Part shown: in pieces, positions 1 to 9,396 of the stretch
How positions within the stretch are numbered: the stretch's first letter is position 1
Layout of the letters: every line of letters begins with the position of its first letter
Source: an uncultured Pseudomonadota bacterium
Lineage (GTDB): Bacteria > Pseudomonadota > Alphaproteobacteria > Rs-D84
Assembly (NCBI GenBank): GCA_902793435.1
Contig: CADBDF010000004.1
Location: 1 to 64,000, forward strand
DNA length: 64,000 bases
Direction of reading: 5' to 3'
Position numbers and translations under genes: made by a program
Notes under the pieces: model-generated
The model's database searches: none
The model's input: the letters and a program-made list of their open reading frames with translations, nothing else
What the model was told of the DNA's origin: nothing

Positions 1-167
1 TCTGTGGTTTTTGATAACATATTGATTTTACGATAAAAGTGAATTTTAAAATTTTTGAAAAAAGTTGTTGCTTTTAAACCTAGGTTTTTTTTAGACCGGT
101 TTAATCAATAAAAACACAGTAAAATTAAATACTTTTTTCTAACAGATTCCATTATGCAAAAAAACAA

Positions 168-199
168 AAAAAAGCCGACATATTACCGTCGGCTTTTTC
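168..199 (-). terminator. Rho-independent terminator after pilN
   Basis: Stem AAAGCCGAC (171-179) pairs with GTCGGCTTT (188-196) and both sides carry A/T runs. It lies just past the stop of the pilN-like gene, so the two-gene pilus unit ends here. Bases 1-167 to its left are very AT-rich and show no gene. Confidence 0.85.
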
Positions 200-217
200 T
201 CCTACAAACTGGTTATT

Positions 218-1846
218 TTAATTCAATGGTGCGCCCCAATTCTGTTGGATACTGCGTTCCGCGTCCAATGGGCTAATCAACACTTGCGGTGTTAATATAA
301 CCACCAACACATCACGACCCGATTGTGTTGAACGAGAACCAGACAATGCCATAAAGTCTGGATCACCCAAACCATAACGCGTGTCATTATTCTTTTGCTT
401 TTCAAACCCAGACACAACCAACATTTGCCCAGATTCCATAATAACCTCTTGCATAAAACTACGTTCTTCCACCTCTGGCAACTGCAATGTGACTTCGCCA
501 ATTGTTTGTGTGGACATTTTTACCAATTCACGCACAGACATACGGAACAGCAACAAAATCTTGCCATTTTCCAAAACATTCGGCAACAGTTGCATCGAAA
601 AACCTGTCTGTAAATCCGCCTGATCAACGGTACTGGATTCAACGGTTGTAAAGTTGCGCGATTCGAAACGTTTAATATATCCGGTTGATGTCATATTGCT
701 GACCGGTGCAACACGATTATTACGCGTTGTCACACCAACATTTGTCACCAAAGATACCTTACCCTGCTTTGCCAAAGCCTCAATCAATCCGGCACTGCCC
801 GCGCCACGCGCCAAAGAACCATTCATAATTTGGTCGTTGGTATATGCACCCGAAACAACACTGCCATTTTCCATATGTGTTGCACCGGTTGTCGCCGACA
901 ACGTATTTGACAAAACCGCAATATTCATTGAACTGGCACCAACCGCCGCCAAATTGTTCTTTGGATTTGCAACAATATTCAACCCAGATGTCGAATTAAT
1001 CGCCGCCGCCAAATTCAAACCAAATGCCGAATCATTAGAAATCGAAACTTGCAACACTTTGACATCGATTGTCACCAACTGTGACAAACGTTTGTTTTGA
1101 CGTTCGACATATTCACTGATACGCGACAACACAGATGGTGGCGCGGTTGCAGTAATTGTTCCCAAACTGCGCGATACCGTAAATCCAGAATTTTCTGTCT
1201 TACCAACAATCGCCGTCAGGGCTTTTTCAACCTCGTCCCACTCTTTCATTGTTGTTTCCAAAACGACCTGACCAGAATTATCCGATTGCACAGCCGTTTG
1301 ATATGAAATATCTGTACCCAACGCATACAATGTAAATGTACGTGTTTCTGTTTCATAGAATACAATTGCATTTTTATCATAATACCACAGCAAATCTAAA
1401 TCTGTTGCAACCTGGGACAACAAACCAGACAATTTGCCAGTATATGCAACATTTATAGTTTTCTTTAATTTTTCACCGTTAATTTGTTTATCGATTTTAA
1501 CCGGTATTCCCGTCACAGAATTAATATTATTTGCCAAAACCTGTAAAGTCACAGGTTCATCCAACAAAATTGTTATACCTGTATCGGTTTCAAATTGCGC
1601 CGGCAAATTATTACGATGTTCCAACGAAATTGATTTATTACCCAACCAAACACCTTCGGACATGGAAACAGTATCGCCACTGGCAACCTTGGCACGTGGA
1701 TTTTTTGCCATTTCAAACGCATCATACGCATTAACAAAATCTTGATCCACAGTCGCCGAAACCTTGGCAGACTGTTCGCGCGCACACGCGGTCAGCATCA
1801 ACCCCAAACATGCGAAAACAAAAACTTTTTTTAACAATGCTCTCAT
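218..1846 (-). CDS. pilN: PilN-family type IVb pilus secretin (lipoprotein)
   Basis: Likely outer-membrane secretin of a type IVb pilus (R64 PilN / BfpB type), the ring through which the pilus fibre passes. The N-terminus is a lipoprotein signal with lipobox LTAC at about residues 18-21. A middle N-domain section (about 85-250) is followed by a secretin core, visible in stretches such as GFSMQLLPNV and VVSGFEKQ. Length 542 matches the PilN family, which is shorter than GspD or PilQ. The start is ATG with GGGGAG upstream. It follows the TcpQ-domain gene by 43 bases on the same strand. The inner-membrane platform, ATPase and pilin genes are not in this window. The secretin family is clear; assignment to PilN rather than another short secretin is fairly sure. 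Confidence 0.85.
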   Translation of the reverse strand: MRALLKKVFVFACLGLMLTACAREQSAKVSATVDQDFVNAYDAFEMAKNPRAKVASGDTVSMSEGVWLGNKSISLEHRNNLPAQFETDTGITILLDEPVTLQVLANNINSVTGIPVKIDKQINGEKLKKTINVAYTGKLSGLLSQVATDLDLLWYYDKNAIVFYETETRTFTLYALGTDISYQTAVQSDNSGQVVLETTMKEWDEVEKALTAIVGKTENSGFTVSRSLGTITATAPPSVLSRISEYVERQNKRLSQLVTIDVKVLQVSISNDSAFGLNLAAAINSTSGLNIVANPKNNLAAVGASSMNIAVLSNTLSATTGATHMENGSVVSGAYTNDQIMNGSLARGAGSAGLIEALAKQGKVSLVTNVGVTTRNNRVAPVSNMTSTGYIKRFESRNFTTVESSTVDQADLQTGFSMQLLPNVLENGKILLLFRMSVRELVKMSTQTIGEVTLQLPEVEERSFMQEVIMESGQMLVVSGFEKQKNNDTRYGLGDPDFMALSGSRSTQSGRDVLVVILTPQVLISPLDAERSIQQNWGAPLN

Positions 1847-1889
1847 ATTTATACTCCCCTAAAAGAAACCCAAGGTCAGCGGATAATTC

Positions 1890-2750
1890 TTACTCTTCGT
1901 TTGTAGAAATAACCAAAACCAAATTACCTTTATAGAACTTAGCATATGGAACCGGTGTCGCACGTCCAAAATTACGCACCAACGCGGACGCAACATCTGT
2001 AAAACGACCCTTGAATACCGCAGATGCCTCTATTGGATATTCACGTGATGTACTCCAAACCAAATCCCAACCTTCTTTGTCACACCATTCTTGCAAAACC
2101 TCACGCAGTGTCTGGCCACTGGCAACCACCCATGAACGTACCGCATCAGGTTGTGATTTTGGTGCCTCGGCATCACTTTGCACGCCAATCTCGGTAATTT
2201 CGGCCTCGCTATCCATTTCATTAAACACCGCGTCCATTGCCTTGTTACGTTTTGTGCAATTTTTACGACCGCTACGCGAAACCGCCAAAACATTACCGCC
2301 ATCATCTTCCATTACATCACGACGCAACAATGGCATTTCTGCCCCATTTTCACATTCATCATCAAATCCCATCGGGATATTATTTCCATGCAACATATTT
2401 GCACCACCGGTCCAACCAGTTCCATTAAAATCGAAACTGTTATCAACAACCATATCATCACCAATTTTGGAAACAATACGAATATTATCACTGTTTTTTG
2501 CCCCTGGTGCATCATCGCAATTTACCGTCACATCGGCATCAGAACCCGCCAAAGGCCACGCAGGAACATTTTCATATGAATTCGCGACCGGCGCCACATT
2601 ATTGCGTTCGGTCTGTCGTGCAGAATTATCAGCAGTACGATATTCATTTGTAAAAACCTCAGACGTGGTGACCTGGGGTAAATATTCATCGGCAAAACAA
2701 TAGCCCGCCGCAGTTGCAAACATTGCAAAAATCAAAAACTTACGAAACAT
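1890..2750 (-). CDS. TcpQ/PilL-like type IVb pilus periplasmic protein
   Basis: 286 residues with an N-terminal signal peptide (about 1-20, ending CFADE), a long Asn/Asp-rich low-complexity middle and a C-terminal TcpQ domain (about 205-286). The C-terminal pattern, GQTLREVLQEWC, then a Trp-rich DLVW segment and a final hydrophobic LVLVIS strand, is typical of the toxin co-regulated pilus Q domain. That domain supports the secretin in type IVb pili and resembles peptidoglycan- or secretin-binding modules. The gene directly precedes the pilN-like secretin, which is the usual arrangement. The start is ATG after AAAGGACC. The middle region is not recognisable. Confidence 0.75.
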   Translation of the reverse strand: MFRKFLIFAMFATAAGYCFADEYLPQVTTSEVFTNEYRTADNSARQTERNNVAPVANSYENVPAWPLAGSDADVTVNCDDAPGAKNSDNIRIVSKIGDDMVVDNSFDFNGTGWTGGANMLHGNNIPMGFDDECENGAEMPLLRRDVMEDDGGNVLAVSRSGRKNCTKRNKAMDAVFNEMDSEAEITEIGVQSDAEAPKSQPDAVRSWVVASGQTLREVLQEWCDKEGWDLVWSTSREYPIEASAVFKGRFTDVASALVRNFGRATPVPYAKFYKGNLVLVISTNEE

Positions 2751-2915
2751 TTAAAGGTCCTTTCTTTCAATCTAGATATTGTCATTATAACAACTTCACC
2801 GAATCTGTGCAAGACCAAAAAAGCCTAAAATTATGTTTTTATTCTATATATTACATAAAAACACACGAATCGAAAAAAGTATGTTATACTTATGTTGTAA
2901 TTTCAGGAGTTTGAT

Positions 2916-3458
2916 ATGCAAAATACAATAATTTTAACTTTATCCACATTAACATTTATCGGGGTTATCGCGACATTTATAATAATGATGAAATTAAGTA
3001 ATAAAATCAGCGATATTACCAATACTTTGACATACCAATATAATATGATTATGAAAATTCAATCGACATTGAAAAATAAAAACGCAACAAATGCGGTGGC
3101 TGAAAATGCTGAAATTATTTATTCAGATTTATTGCAAAATTTAATTCCAATTATGGCGGCACTGGACACAATGCCACGCAACACAACCGAACACCCATTA
3201 TGGCGCGCGCTAGGTGGCATCATGGACGAATACGCAAAAAATCCATTTGCATTAGAAAAATTACGTCGCTGCATTAAACTGGACAGCAACATCGCCCACA
3301 ATGTAAATAACTATATTGCACGCGCAAACAAATTATTACAGTACTTAACAACCACAGAACCAGATGGTATTTTATCATCAACATTTACAGACGGCCTGTT
3401 GGGACAATCACTAACATTTTTTGGTCAGGCACAACAACTTGCAGAAAGCGGTGATTAA
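2916..3458 (+). CDS. Hypothetical single-pass membrane protein upstream of sufB
   Basis: 180 residues, not recognised. Residues 5-26 form one strong membrane helix. The rest is soluble and mostly helical, likely cytoplasmic or periplasmic, with no cysteine cluster or nucleotide motif. AGGAG stands 7 bases before the ATG, and a TATACT hexamer lies about 20 bases further upstream. The stop is 2 bases before sufB, so it is co-transcribed and probably translationally coupled with sufBC. A role in Fe-S assembly is possible from position only. Confidence 0.7.
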   Translation: MQNTIILTLSTLTFIGVIATFIIMMKLSNKISDITNTLTYQYNMIMKIQSTLKNKNATNAVAENAEIIYSDLLQNLIPIMAALDTMPRNTTEHPLWRALGGIMDEYAKNPFALEKLRRCIKLDSNIAHNVNNYIARANKLLQYLTTTEPDGILSSTFTDGLLGQSLTFFGQAQQLAESGD

Positions 3459-3460
3459 AT

Positions 3461-4789
3461 TTGAAACTGGATACAAAACTTATTTGTGAAATATCTGCTT
3501 TACGTCATGAACCAAAATGGCTGACCGATTGGCGACTTGCTGCATTTGAAAATTGGAAAAAAATGATTGAGCCACATTGGGCCGAAATAGATTATGCACC
3601 AATCGACTATGATTCTTTTGATTATTACGCAACACAAAAACCAATCGATAACACAGATTTAGCAGACACATACAAAAAAATGAATTTGCCAGATGCCGAA
3701 CAACGCGCCTTGTTGGGCATGGCAACCGATACGGTTATCGACAGCCAATCTGTGCACACATCATACAGTGACGAATTATCAAAACTGGGGATTATATTTT
3801 TACCTTTTTCCCAGGCCGTAATCCAATACCCAGATTTAGTAAAAAAATATCTAGGTTCTGTTGTTCCATCAACCGATAACTTTTTTGCGGCTTTAAATTC
3901 TGCTGTATTTTCAGACGGCACATTTGTTTATGTTCCGCCATACACAAAATGTCCTATTGACTTGGCCAGTTATTTTAGAATTGAAACCGCCAAAATTGGA
4001 CAGTTTGAACGCACACTGATTATCGCAGACCATGGCGCCGAACTCAGTTATATGGAAGGTTGCAGTGCCCCGCGCCGTCCAAATCATCAATTACACAGCG
4101 GGGTTGTTGAAATTATTGTAATGGACAATGCACATGTTAAATATGCAACTGTCCAAAATTGGTATGCCGGAAAAACCGTTGGTAAAAAATCTGTGGGTGG
4201 AATTTTAAACTTTGTCACTAAACGCGGAAAGTGTGAAAATAATGCAACACTTGATTGGACCCAGGTTGAAATTGGATCCAGCATGACATGGAAATACCCA
4301 TCAACGATTTTGTCCGGAAACAATGCGCATAGCGACTTTTATTCATTAACAATTACACGTGGCGCACAACAGTCTGATACAGGAACTAAAATGATTCATA
4401 TTGGGAACAATTCTGTATCCAACATTGTGTCATACGGTGTGGCATTGGATAATTCAAATCAAACATTTCGCAGTCTGGTAAGTTTCTCGGGACAAAACTG
4501 CACAAACGCATCAAAATGCGACACAACAATTATTGGAACAAACGCAACAGCAAACACAATTCCAACAATTGTGCATGGTAATAACACAAACAACCAATCA
4601 CACGAGGCAACAACCGGTACAATTGATGCAGCCACCTTGTTCTATTTGGAACAATCAGGCCTGGACACCGATACCGCGATTGCATTGATTATCGGTGCAA
4701 CTGCAAATCCTATTTTAAACAGATTACCGATGGAATTCTTGGTTGAATCCAAACAACTGATACAAATGGCAATACACCAAGGGGAATAA
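3461..4789 (+). CDS. sufB: Fe-S cluster assembly scaffold SufB
   Basis: SufB, the scaffold subunit of the SUF complex that builds Fe-S clusters. The N-terminal section with EPHWAEIDYAPIDY is diagnostic of SufB rather than SufD, as is the C-terminal GATANPILNRLPMEF region. At 442 residues it is somewhat shorter than the E. coli protein. It starts with TTG, because no ATG lies in a suitable place and the upstream stop is 2 bases away. It is followed 2 bases later by sufC. No sufD is found in the window; sufS, sufE and sufT sit about 27 kb away. Confidence 0.93.
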   Translation: MKLDTKLICEISALRHEPKWLTDWRLAAFENWKKMIEPHWAEIDYAPIDYDSFDYYATQKPIDNTDLADTYKKMNLPDAEQRALLGMATDTVIDSQSVHTSYSDELSKLGIIFLPFSQAVIQYPDLVKKYLGSVVPSTDNFFAALNSAVFSDGTFVYVPPYTKCPIDLASYFRIETAKIGQFERTLIIADHGAELSYMEGCSAPRRPNHQLHSGVVEIIVMDNAHVKYATVQNWYAGKTVGKKSVGGILNFVTKRGKCENNATLDWTQVEIGSSMTWKYPSTILSGNNAHSDFYSLTITRGAQQSDTGTKMIHIGNNSVSNIVSYGVALDNSNQTFRSLVSFSGQNCTNASKCDTTIIGTNATANTIPTIVHGNNTNNQSHEATTGTIDAATLFYLEQSGLDTDTAIALIIGATANPILNRLPMEFLVESKQLIQMAIHQGE

Positions 4790-4791
4790 AA

Positions 4792-5466
4792 ATGCTGGAA
4801 ATAAAAAATCTATCTGTATCATACGGCGACAAAGTTTTACTGGAAAATATCAACATGTCTGTTGAACATGGCGCACGCCATTTGTTAAGTGGCCATAACG
4901 GTTCTGGTAAATCTACATTGGTTCAAACAATCGCAGGAAACCCAGAATACACAATACACAACGGACAAATTATTTTTAATAATACCGACATAACAAACGA
5001 CAACACAACACATCGCGCTTTATTAGGAATTTTCTTGGGTGCACAAAATGTTCCTGAAATTCCGGGACTTTCCGTTATGTCTTTTTTAAAACACAGCGTT
5101 TCAGCACACAAACATTTTAATACAGGTCAAGATTTATCCATGGGCGAATTTATGGAAACATTGGAAAATGCACGCACCAAATTAAATATTCCACGCGATT
5201 GGTTAAACCGCAGTATGAACGTTGGATTTTCTGGTGGAGAACGCAAACGTTTGATGTTATTAAGATTAATTTTAACACAACCAAAATTTGCAATGTTGGA
5301 TGAACCTGATTCTGGGGCAGACATGGAAACGCAACAACAAATTGCAAACACAATTCATGATATGCCAAATACGACTTTCATGTTTATCAGTCACCAAGAA
5401 AAATTTACAAAACTGATTTCACCAACAGATATAACAACATTGGAAAAAGGAAAAATAAAAATATAA
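4792..5466 (+). CDS. sufC: SUF system ATPase SufC
   Basis: ABC-type ATPase that drives conformational change of the SufB scaffold. Walker A is GHNGSGKST (about residues 34-42), the signature is SGGERKR, Walker B ends in FAMLDEPDSG (the SufC-typical DEPDSG), and the switch His is in FISHQE. Length 224 is slightly under the usual 250. It begins 2 bases after sufB and is the last gene of this three-gene unit. Confidence 0.95.
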   Translation: MLEIKNLSVSYGDKVLLENINMSVEHGARHLLSGHNGSGKSTLVQTIAGNPEYTIHNGQIIFNNTDITNDNTTHRALLGIFLGAQNVPEIPGLSVMSFLKHSVSAHKHFNTGQDLSMGEFMETLENARTKLNIPRDWLNRSMNVGFSGGERKRLMLLRLILTQPKFAMLDEPDSGADMETQQQIANTIHDMPNTTFMFISHQEKFTKLISPTDITTLEKGKIKI

Positions 5467-5488
5467 AACTTGTTTCATAAAAAACGCG

Positions 5489-5498
5489 CTATACGCAT
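5489..5498 (+). repeat. CTATACGCAT motif, copy 1
   Basis: Copy of a 10-base word found five times on the plus strand (also 6586, 15241, 41851, 46079). This copy reads CGCTATACGCATAAAAACC and lies between sufC and the AI-2E exporter gene. Copy 2, with the same CATAAAAACC extension, lies just after that gene. Confidence 0.6.
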
Positions 5499-5531
5499 AA
5501 AAACCAACAAAAAAACAAAGGAGGCATCAAC

Positions 5532-6578
5532 ATGATGAACGGAATAATAGTTTTCACAGGAATTGTGTTATTATTATGGTTCGGTCGTTCCATACTAATA
5601 CCATTATTGGTGGCAATATTTTTATGGTATTTAATAAATGCAATCGCTGCATATTTTCGTAAAATTTTACCATTTAGTTATTGCGTAAAAAATTGTCCAA
5701 CATTTTGGCCAGGATTTTTTAACATATTATCAATATTATTATCCGCAACCAGTTTATGTTGGTTATTTTATGCATTTGCGACACAAATAAATCCAATGTT
5801 TTCAGAATTCGTCACACGAATTCCAGAAATTCAAACTAAACTAATTTCATTCAGTACATACCTGTTTCATCAACTGGGATTAACATTTGATATCAATATG
5901 TTTCCAAATTTAACAGATATCGTAAAAACCGTTGGTTCATCTGCGGCAAACATTGCGACATCATTTGGCATGATACTGATTTACATTTTGTTTTTATTTG
6001 TGGAGCAAAGCACATTTCATAAAAAATTAAACAATCTGTTTGAATCTAAATCTAAAACAAATAAATTCAAATTCATTATCGACAGTTTCGACAAAAACAT
6101 GAAAAAATATTTATTTGTAAAAACCATTATCGCCGCAGCAACTGGAATTGGCGCATATATATGGTTGCGAATAATCGGTTTGGAATTTGCGGGTGTTTGG
6201 GCATTTTTAGTATTCATCATGAATTACATACCAACAATCGGTTCAATTGTTGCATGTACTATGCCAATTCTATACGCATTGATTTCGGGAGATTCTGTAA
6301 ATTTACCAATATTAACCGCTGGCGGATTGATTGCTTTGGAAATATTATTTGGCAATATTTTGGATCCAAAATTTATGGGAAAAACATTAAATTTATCCAC
6401 ATTGGCAATATTGATAAACCTGGTATTTTGGGGATTATTATGGGGAATCGCCGGAATGTTTTTCAGTGTTCCAATTTTGGCGGCAATATTCATTATCACC
6501 GCACAATTTGATTCAACCCGTTGGATTGCAGTATTATTATCAACCGATGGTCAAATTCCAGAAAAAACAGAAGATTAA
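5532..6578 (+). CDS. AI-2E family transporter (PerM/UPF0118)
   Basis: 348-residue polytopic membrane protein of the AI-2 exporter superfamily, which exports small solutes or signals, or Na+/H+ in some members. Helices lie at about 5-45, 60-85, 140-165 and several in 200-330. The family-typical C-terminal LVFWGLLWGIAGMFFSVPI stretch is present. AAAGGAGG precedes the ATG by 7 bases, one of the best ribosome sites in the window. The gene is flanked on both sides by the CTATACGCAT repeat and ends at a strong hairpin. The actual substrate cannot be told. Confidence 0.85.
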   Translation: MMNGIIVFTGIVLLLWFGRSILIPLLVAIFLWYLINAIAAYFRKILPFSYCVKNCPTFWPGFFNILSILLSATSLCWLFYAFATQINPMFSEFVTRIPEIQTKLISFSTYLFHQLGLTFDINMFPNLTDIVKTVGSSAANIATSFGMILIYILFLFVEQSTFHKKLNNLFESKSKTNKFKFIIDSFDKNMKKYLFVKTIIAAATGIGAYIWLRIIGLEFAGVWAFLVFIMNYIPTIGSIVACTMPILYALISGDSVNLPILTAGGLIALEILFGNILDPKFMGKTLNLSTLAILINLVFWGLLWGIAGMFFSVPILAAIFIITAQFDSTRWIAVLLSTDGQIPEKTED

Positions 6579-6585
6579 AAAATTT

Positions 6586-6595
6586 CTATACGCAT
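6586..6595 (+). repeat. CTATACGCAT motif, copy 2
   Basis: Second copy, 8 bases after the stop of the AI-2E gene. Its CGCATAAAAACCGC extension forms the outer arm of the terminator that follows. Confidence 0.6.
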
Positions 6596-6632
6596 AAAAA
6601 CCGCATATTTTTTTATATTGCGGTTTTTATTT
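6596..6632. terminator. Bidirectional terminator between AI-2E gene and ruvX
   Basis: AAAAACCGCA (6596-6605) pairs with TGCGGTTTTT (6619-6628), and T runs follow in both directions. It serves two convergent genes and overlaps the stop of ruvX. Confidence 0.85.
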
Positions 6633-7076
6633 TATGCGTTTAATCATTGCAATCGCATTTTCCAAAATTACACGTGCAGATTGCGAATCCAAATTTTGTT
6701 TAATATCCACACGACGCACCCGCCCCATAGACTCTTGAGCAGATGCCGAAGACAAAGTTTCGTCCAACAAACAAATAGGAATATCAATTATTTGTGACAA
6801 AGAATCCGCAAATACACGAACCATTTTTGTTGTATCTGAATCTGTGCCATCAATACGCAAAGGTAATCCAATAACAACCCCAGTTGCATGTTCGGTATTT
6901 ATAATTGATGCTATTTTTTTAACCAAATCATCATTTCCATCCGCCAAAACAACGGGTCGCACAAACACAAAATCACGACTTTCATCACTGACCGCGACCC
7001 CTGTTCTGCGCGCGCCCCAATCAATACCAACAATTCGTCCGTCTTTAGAAAAATCCTTGAAATCAGGCAAAATCAT
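6627..7076 (-). CDS. ruvX: RuvX/YqgF pre-16S rRNA nuclease family protein
   Basis: 149 residues, RNase H-like fold of the YqgF family (putative Holliday junction resolvase, pre-16S rRNA processing). The first acidic strand is GIDWGARRTGVAVSD (about residues 18-32). GLPLRIDGT and the DETLSSASA segment (about 105-113), with the conserved Asp and Glu, are in place. Length is normal. It is divergent from gatC, and the 37-base gap holds start signals for both genes, with AAAGGA before this ATG. Confidence 0.9.
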   Translation of the reverse strand: MILPDFKDFSKDGRIVGIDWGARRTGVAVSDESRDFVFVRPVVLADGNDDLVKKIASIINTEHATGVVIGLPLRIDGTDSDTTKMVRVFADSLSQIIDIPICLLDETLSSASAQESMGRVRRVDIKQNLDSQSARVILENAIAMIKRIK

Positions 7077-7113
7077 AGTATAATTCCTTTACTTTAACAA
7101 TATAGGATTGAAA

Positions 7114-7410
7114 ATGGCATTTAGCAAGCAACAATTACAAAAATTCGCAGACCTGATTAAAATTGAAATCTCTGACGAACAACTTGAAAAAATGAACATC
7201 GACAGTGTCGTTGATTGGTTAAACAAATTACAAAAAATCGATACAACGGGCGTTAAACCATTATTAAACCCCAGCGAACACGATTTACCAATGCGCGCCG
7301 ATGTTGTGACCGAACCAAATATGCGTGATAAAATTTTGGCAAATTCCCCGGACAAGGCCGGCGTATCACGCGGTTATTTCGCAGTACCAAAGGTTATGGA
7401 TGCCGATTAA
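7114..7410 (+). CDS. gatC: Asp/Glu-tRNA amidotransferase subunit C
   Basis: Small subunit of GatCAB, which turns Glu-tRNA(Gln) and Asp-tRNA(Asn) into Gln- and Asn-tRNA. Recognised by the DVVTEPNMRDKIL and SRGYFAVPKVM segments typical of the GatC C-terminus. I chose the ATG at 7114 because AGGA stands 6 bases before it; a TTG two codons upstream overlaps that site. That gives 98 residues. First gene of the gat cluster. Confidence 0.92.
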   Translation: MAFSKQQLQKFADLIKIEISDEQLEKMNIDSVVDWLNKLQKIDTTGVKPLLNPSEHDLPMRADVVTEPNMRDKILANSPDKAGVSRGYFAVPKVMDAD

Positions 7411-7422
7411 AGGAAAATAAAA

Positions 7423-7701
7423 ATGCAACACAAAATCACAGAACAAGTTTCAATTCATCCTTTGGATTCCTTTTTGAACATATGCAAAAAAGGTCCAAAC
7501 ACCCCATTCCAACTGGAAATCTATCACACAGATAAATCACCAAAGAAAAATGTCGGTGCAATTGCAAAATATAGTGGTAAATTTTCTTACCAAATTGGAA
7601 GCCAAGTTGATGTACAGCCCAAGGTGACTGTAAATATGGGTTGCTGGCTGACTAATGTAATTATGAATGAATGTTTACAAGATTACATACGCGGACAATA
7701 A
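7423..7701 (+). CDS. Hypothetical 92-residue protein inside the gat cluster
   Basis: Not recognised. It has its own AAGGAAAAT ribosome site and lies between gatC (12 bases) and gatA (18 bases), so it is very likely a real co-transcribed gene. It has no membrane helix or signal peptide. The composition looks beta-rich (FSYQIGSQVDVQPKVTVNMG), and there are three cysteines without a CxxC pair. The position suggests a link to the transamidase or to translation, which is inference only. Confidence 0.65.
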   Translation: MQHKITEQVSIHPLDSFLNICKKGPNTPFQLEIYHTDKSPKKNVGAIAKYSGKFSYQIGSQVDVQPKVTVNMGCWLTNVIMNECLQDYIRGQ

Positions 7702-7719
7702 AAAAATAGGAAGAACGAA

Positions 7720-9189
7720 ATGATTGATTTAACAATAGTTGAAGCATTAAAAAAATTAAAATCGCGCGAAATATCTGCGACCGAATTAACACGCGCACAT
7801 TTGGACAGAATTGAAAAATTCGGCACCGAATTAAATTCATATATTACTGTCACACCCGAACGCGCCTTGGCTGATGCCGCTGCAGCCGACGCACGTTATG
7901 CCAATGGCACTGCGCGCGTTTTGGACGGTATTCCAATCGCGATGAAGGATTTATTCGCAACATGTGGTATCCGCACAACCGCAGCATCGCACATGTTGGA
8001 AAATTTTGTTCCAGAATATGAATCCACAATTTCGCAAAAATATATTGATGCTGGAACGGTCCTGTTGGGTAAAGCCAACTTGGACGAATTTGCAATGGGC
8101 ACATTTTCAAAAACTTCCTATTTTGGTGCCCCGGTCAGTCCATGGCAACGCAGTCGCAGACTCACCGCCGGGGGGTCATCGGGTGGAACAACATCTGCTG
8201 TGGCTGGCGGTCTTGCCATGGGCGGCACAGGCACCGACACAGGTGGTTCGATTCGTTTCCCTGCGTCAATCACAGGATTGGTTGGTGTAAAACCAACATA
8301 CGGTTTATGTTCTCGTTGGGGTTGTATCGCATTTGCATCAAGTCTTGATACCCCCGGTCCAATTGCACGCACCGTTGATGATGCTGCATTGTTATTATCC
8401 ATTATGGCGGGCCATGATGCCAAAGATTCAACCAGCAGTCCAAATCAAAATTTTCATATATCGGGCGAACTGGAACCAATCTTGGGTAATGGCAAAAAAT
8501 TGCGCATTGGTATAATCAAAGAATTCAAAGATGTTGAAATTTCACCAGACATGAAACGCATATTTGATGCACGTGTTAAAGATTTAGAATCCGCTGGGGC
8601 AGAAATTGTTGAAGTTTCTATTCCAAATATATTGGATGCATTGGCGGCGTATTATATAATTGCTCCTGCCGAGGCTTCATCAAACCTGGCACGCTATGAC
8701 GGTGTTCGTTATGGTTTGCGCGTCGAAGGCAAAGATATTTATGACACATACAAAAAAACACGCGCTGCAGGATTCGGGACCGAGGTTAAACGCCGTATGA
8801 TTATTGGAACCGCGGTTTTATCTTCGGAATCGTACGATGTATATTTTATGCAGGCTGCACGTGTTCGTCGTTTAATTGCAGATGCTTTCAATCGTGCATT
8901 TGAACAATGCGATTTAATCGTGTGTCCGGCGGGCGCATCAACCGCACAACCACTGGACGCAGATTTGTCCCCATTGGAATATTACGCATTGGATTTATTT
9001 ACCGTCGCCATGAATTTGGCAGGTGTCCCTGCGGTCAGCGTTCCGGCTGGCATGGCGGAAAATGGTTTGCCATTGGGCATGCAGGTTGTAGGCCGCCGTT
9101 TCGACGATTTACGCGCATTACAACTGGCAAAACATATCCAAGGATTCAGCGGTGTTGATAATCGTCCAACAAAAATCATGGGTGAATAA
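7720..9189 (+). CDS. gatA: Asp/Glu-tRNA amidotransferase subunit A
   Basis: Amidase subunit that releases ammonia from glutamine for the GatCAB reaction. The amidase signature is clear: the Lys of AMKDLFAT (about residue 76), the GGSSGG serine motif and the GTDTGGSIRFPAS stretch with the second catalytic Ser. Length 489 is normal. It follows the 92-residue gene with AGGAA upstream. The cluster is then interrupted by tRNA-Phe on the other strand before gatB. Confidence 0.96.
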   Translation: MIDLTIVEALKKLKSREISATELTRAHLDRIEKFGTELNSYITVTPERALADAAAADARYANGTARVLDGIPIAMKDLFATCGIRTTAASHMLENFVPEYESTISQKYIDAGTVLLGKANLDEFAMGTFSKTSYFGAPVSPWQRSRRLTAGGSSGGTTSAVAGGLAMGGTGTDTGGSIRFPASITGLVGVKPTYGLCSRWGCIAFASSLDTPGPIARTVDDAALLLSIMAGHDAKDSTSSPNQNFHISGELEPILGNGKKLRIGIIKEFKDVEISPDMKRIFDARVKDLESAGAEIVEVSIPNILDALAAYYIIAPAEASSNLARYDGVRYGLRVEGKDIYDTYKKTRAAGFGTEVKRRMIIGTAVLSSESYDVYFMQAARVRRLIADAFNRAFEQCDLIVCPAGASTAQPLDADLSPLEYYALDLFTVAMNLAGVPAVSVPAGMAENGLPLGMQVVGRRFDDLRALQLAKHIQGFSGVDNRPTKIMGE

Positions 9190-9230
9190 TCAAATGAAAA
9201 AAATGTTGGGAAAAAATGAGTATAAAAAAA

Positions 9231-9306
9231 TGGTGGCCAGAAGTGGAATCGAACCACTGACACAGGGATTTTCAGTCCCTTGCTCTACCAACTGAGCTAT
9301 CTGGCC
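9231..9306 (-). tRNA. tRNA-Phe (GAA)
   Basis: 76 bases including an encoded CCA. The acceptor arms GGCCAGA and TCTGGCC pair fully. The D arm has AGCTCAGTTGGTAGAGC, the anticodon loop CTGAAAA carries GAA, and the T loop is GGTTCGATTCC. It lies between gatA and gatB but on the opposite strand. Confidence 0.97.
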
Positions 9307-9396
9307 ATCCGTGAGAAGCATATTACGGTATAAAAAACTAAAATGCAAGAAAAAATATGTTAATATAGATTATACATAAAAAATAAAGGGCAAAAA

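Noticed and set aside
218-1846. Secretin as type II secretion GspD
   Set aside because: Too short, a lipoprotein, and next to a TcpQ-domain gene, which fits a type IVb pilus better.
2011-2703. 230-codon plus-strand ORF
   Set aside because: Antisense of the TcpQ-domain gene, without ribosome site or family resemblance.
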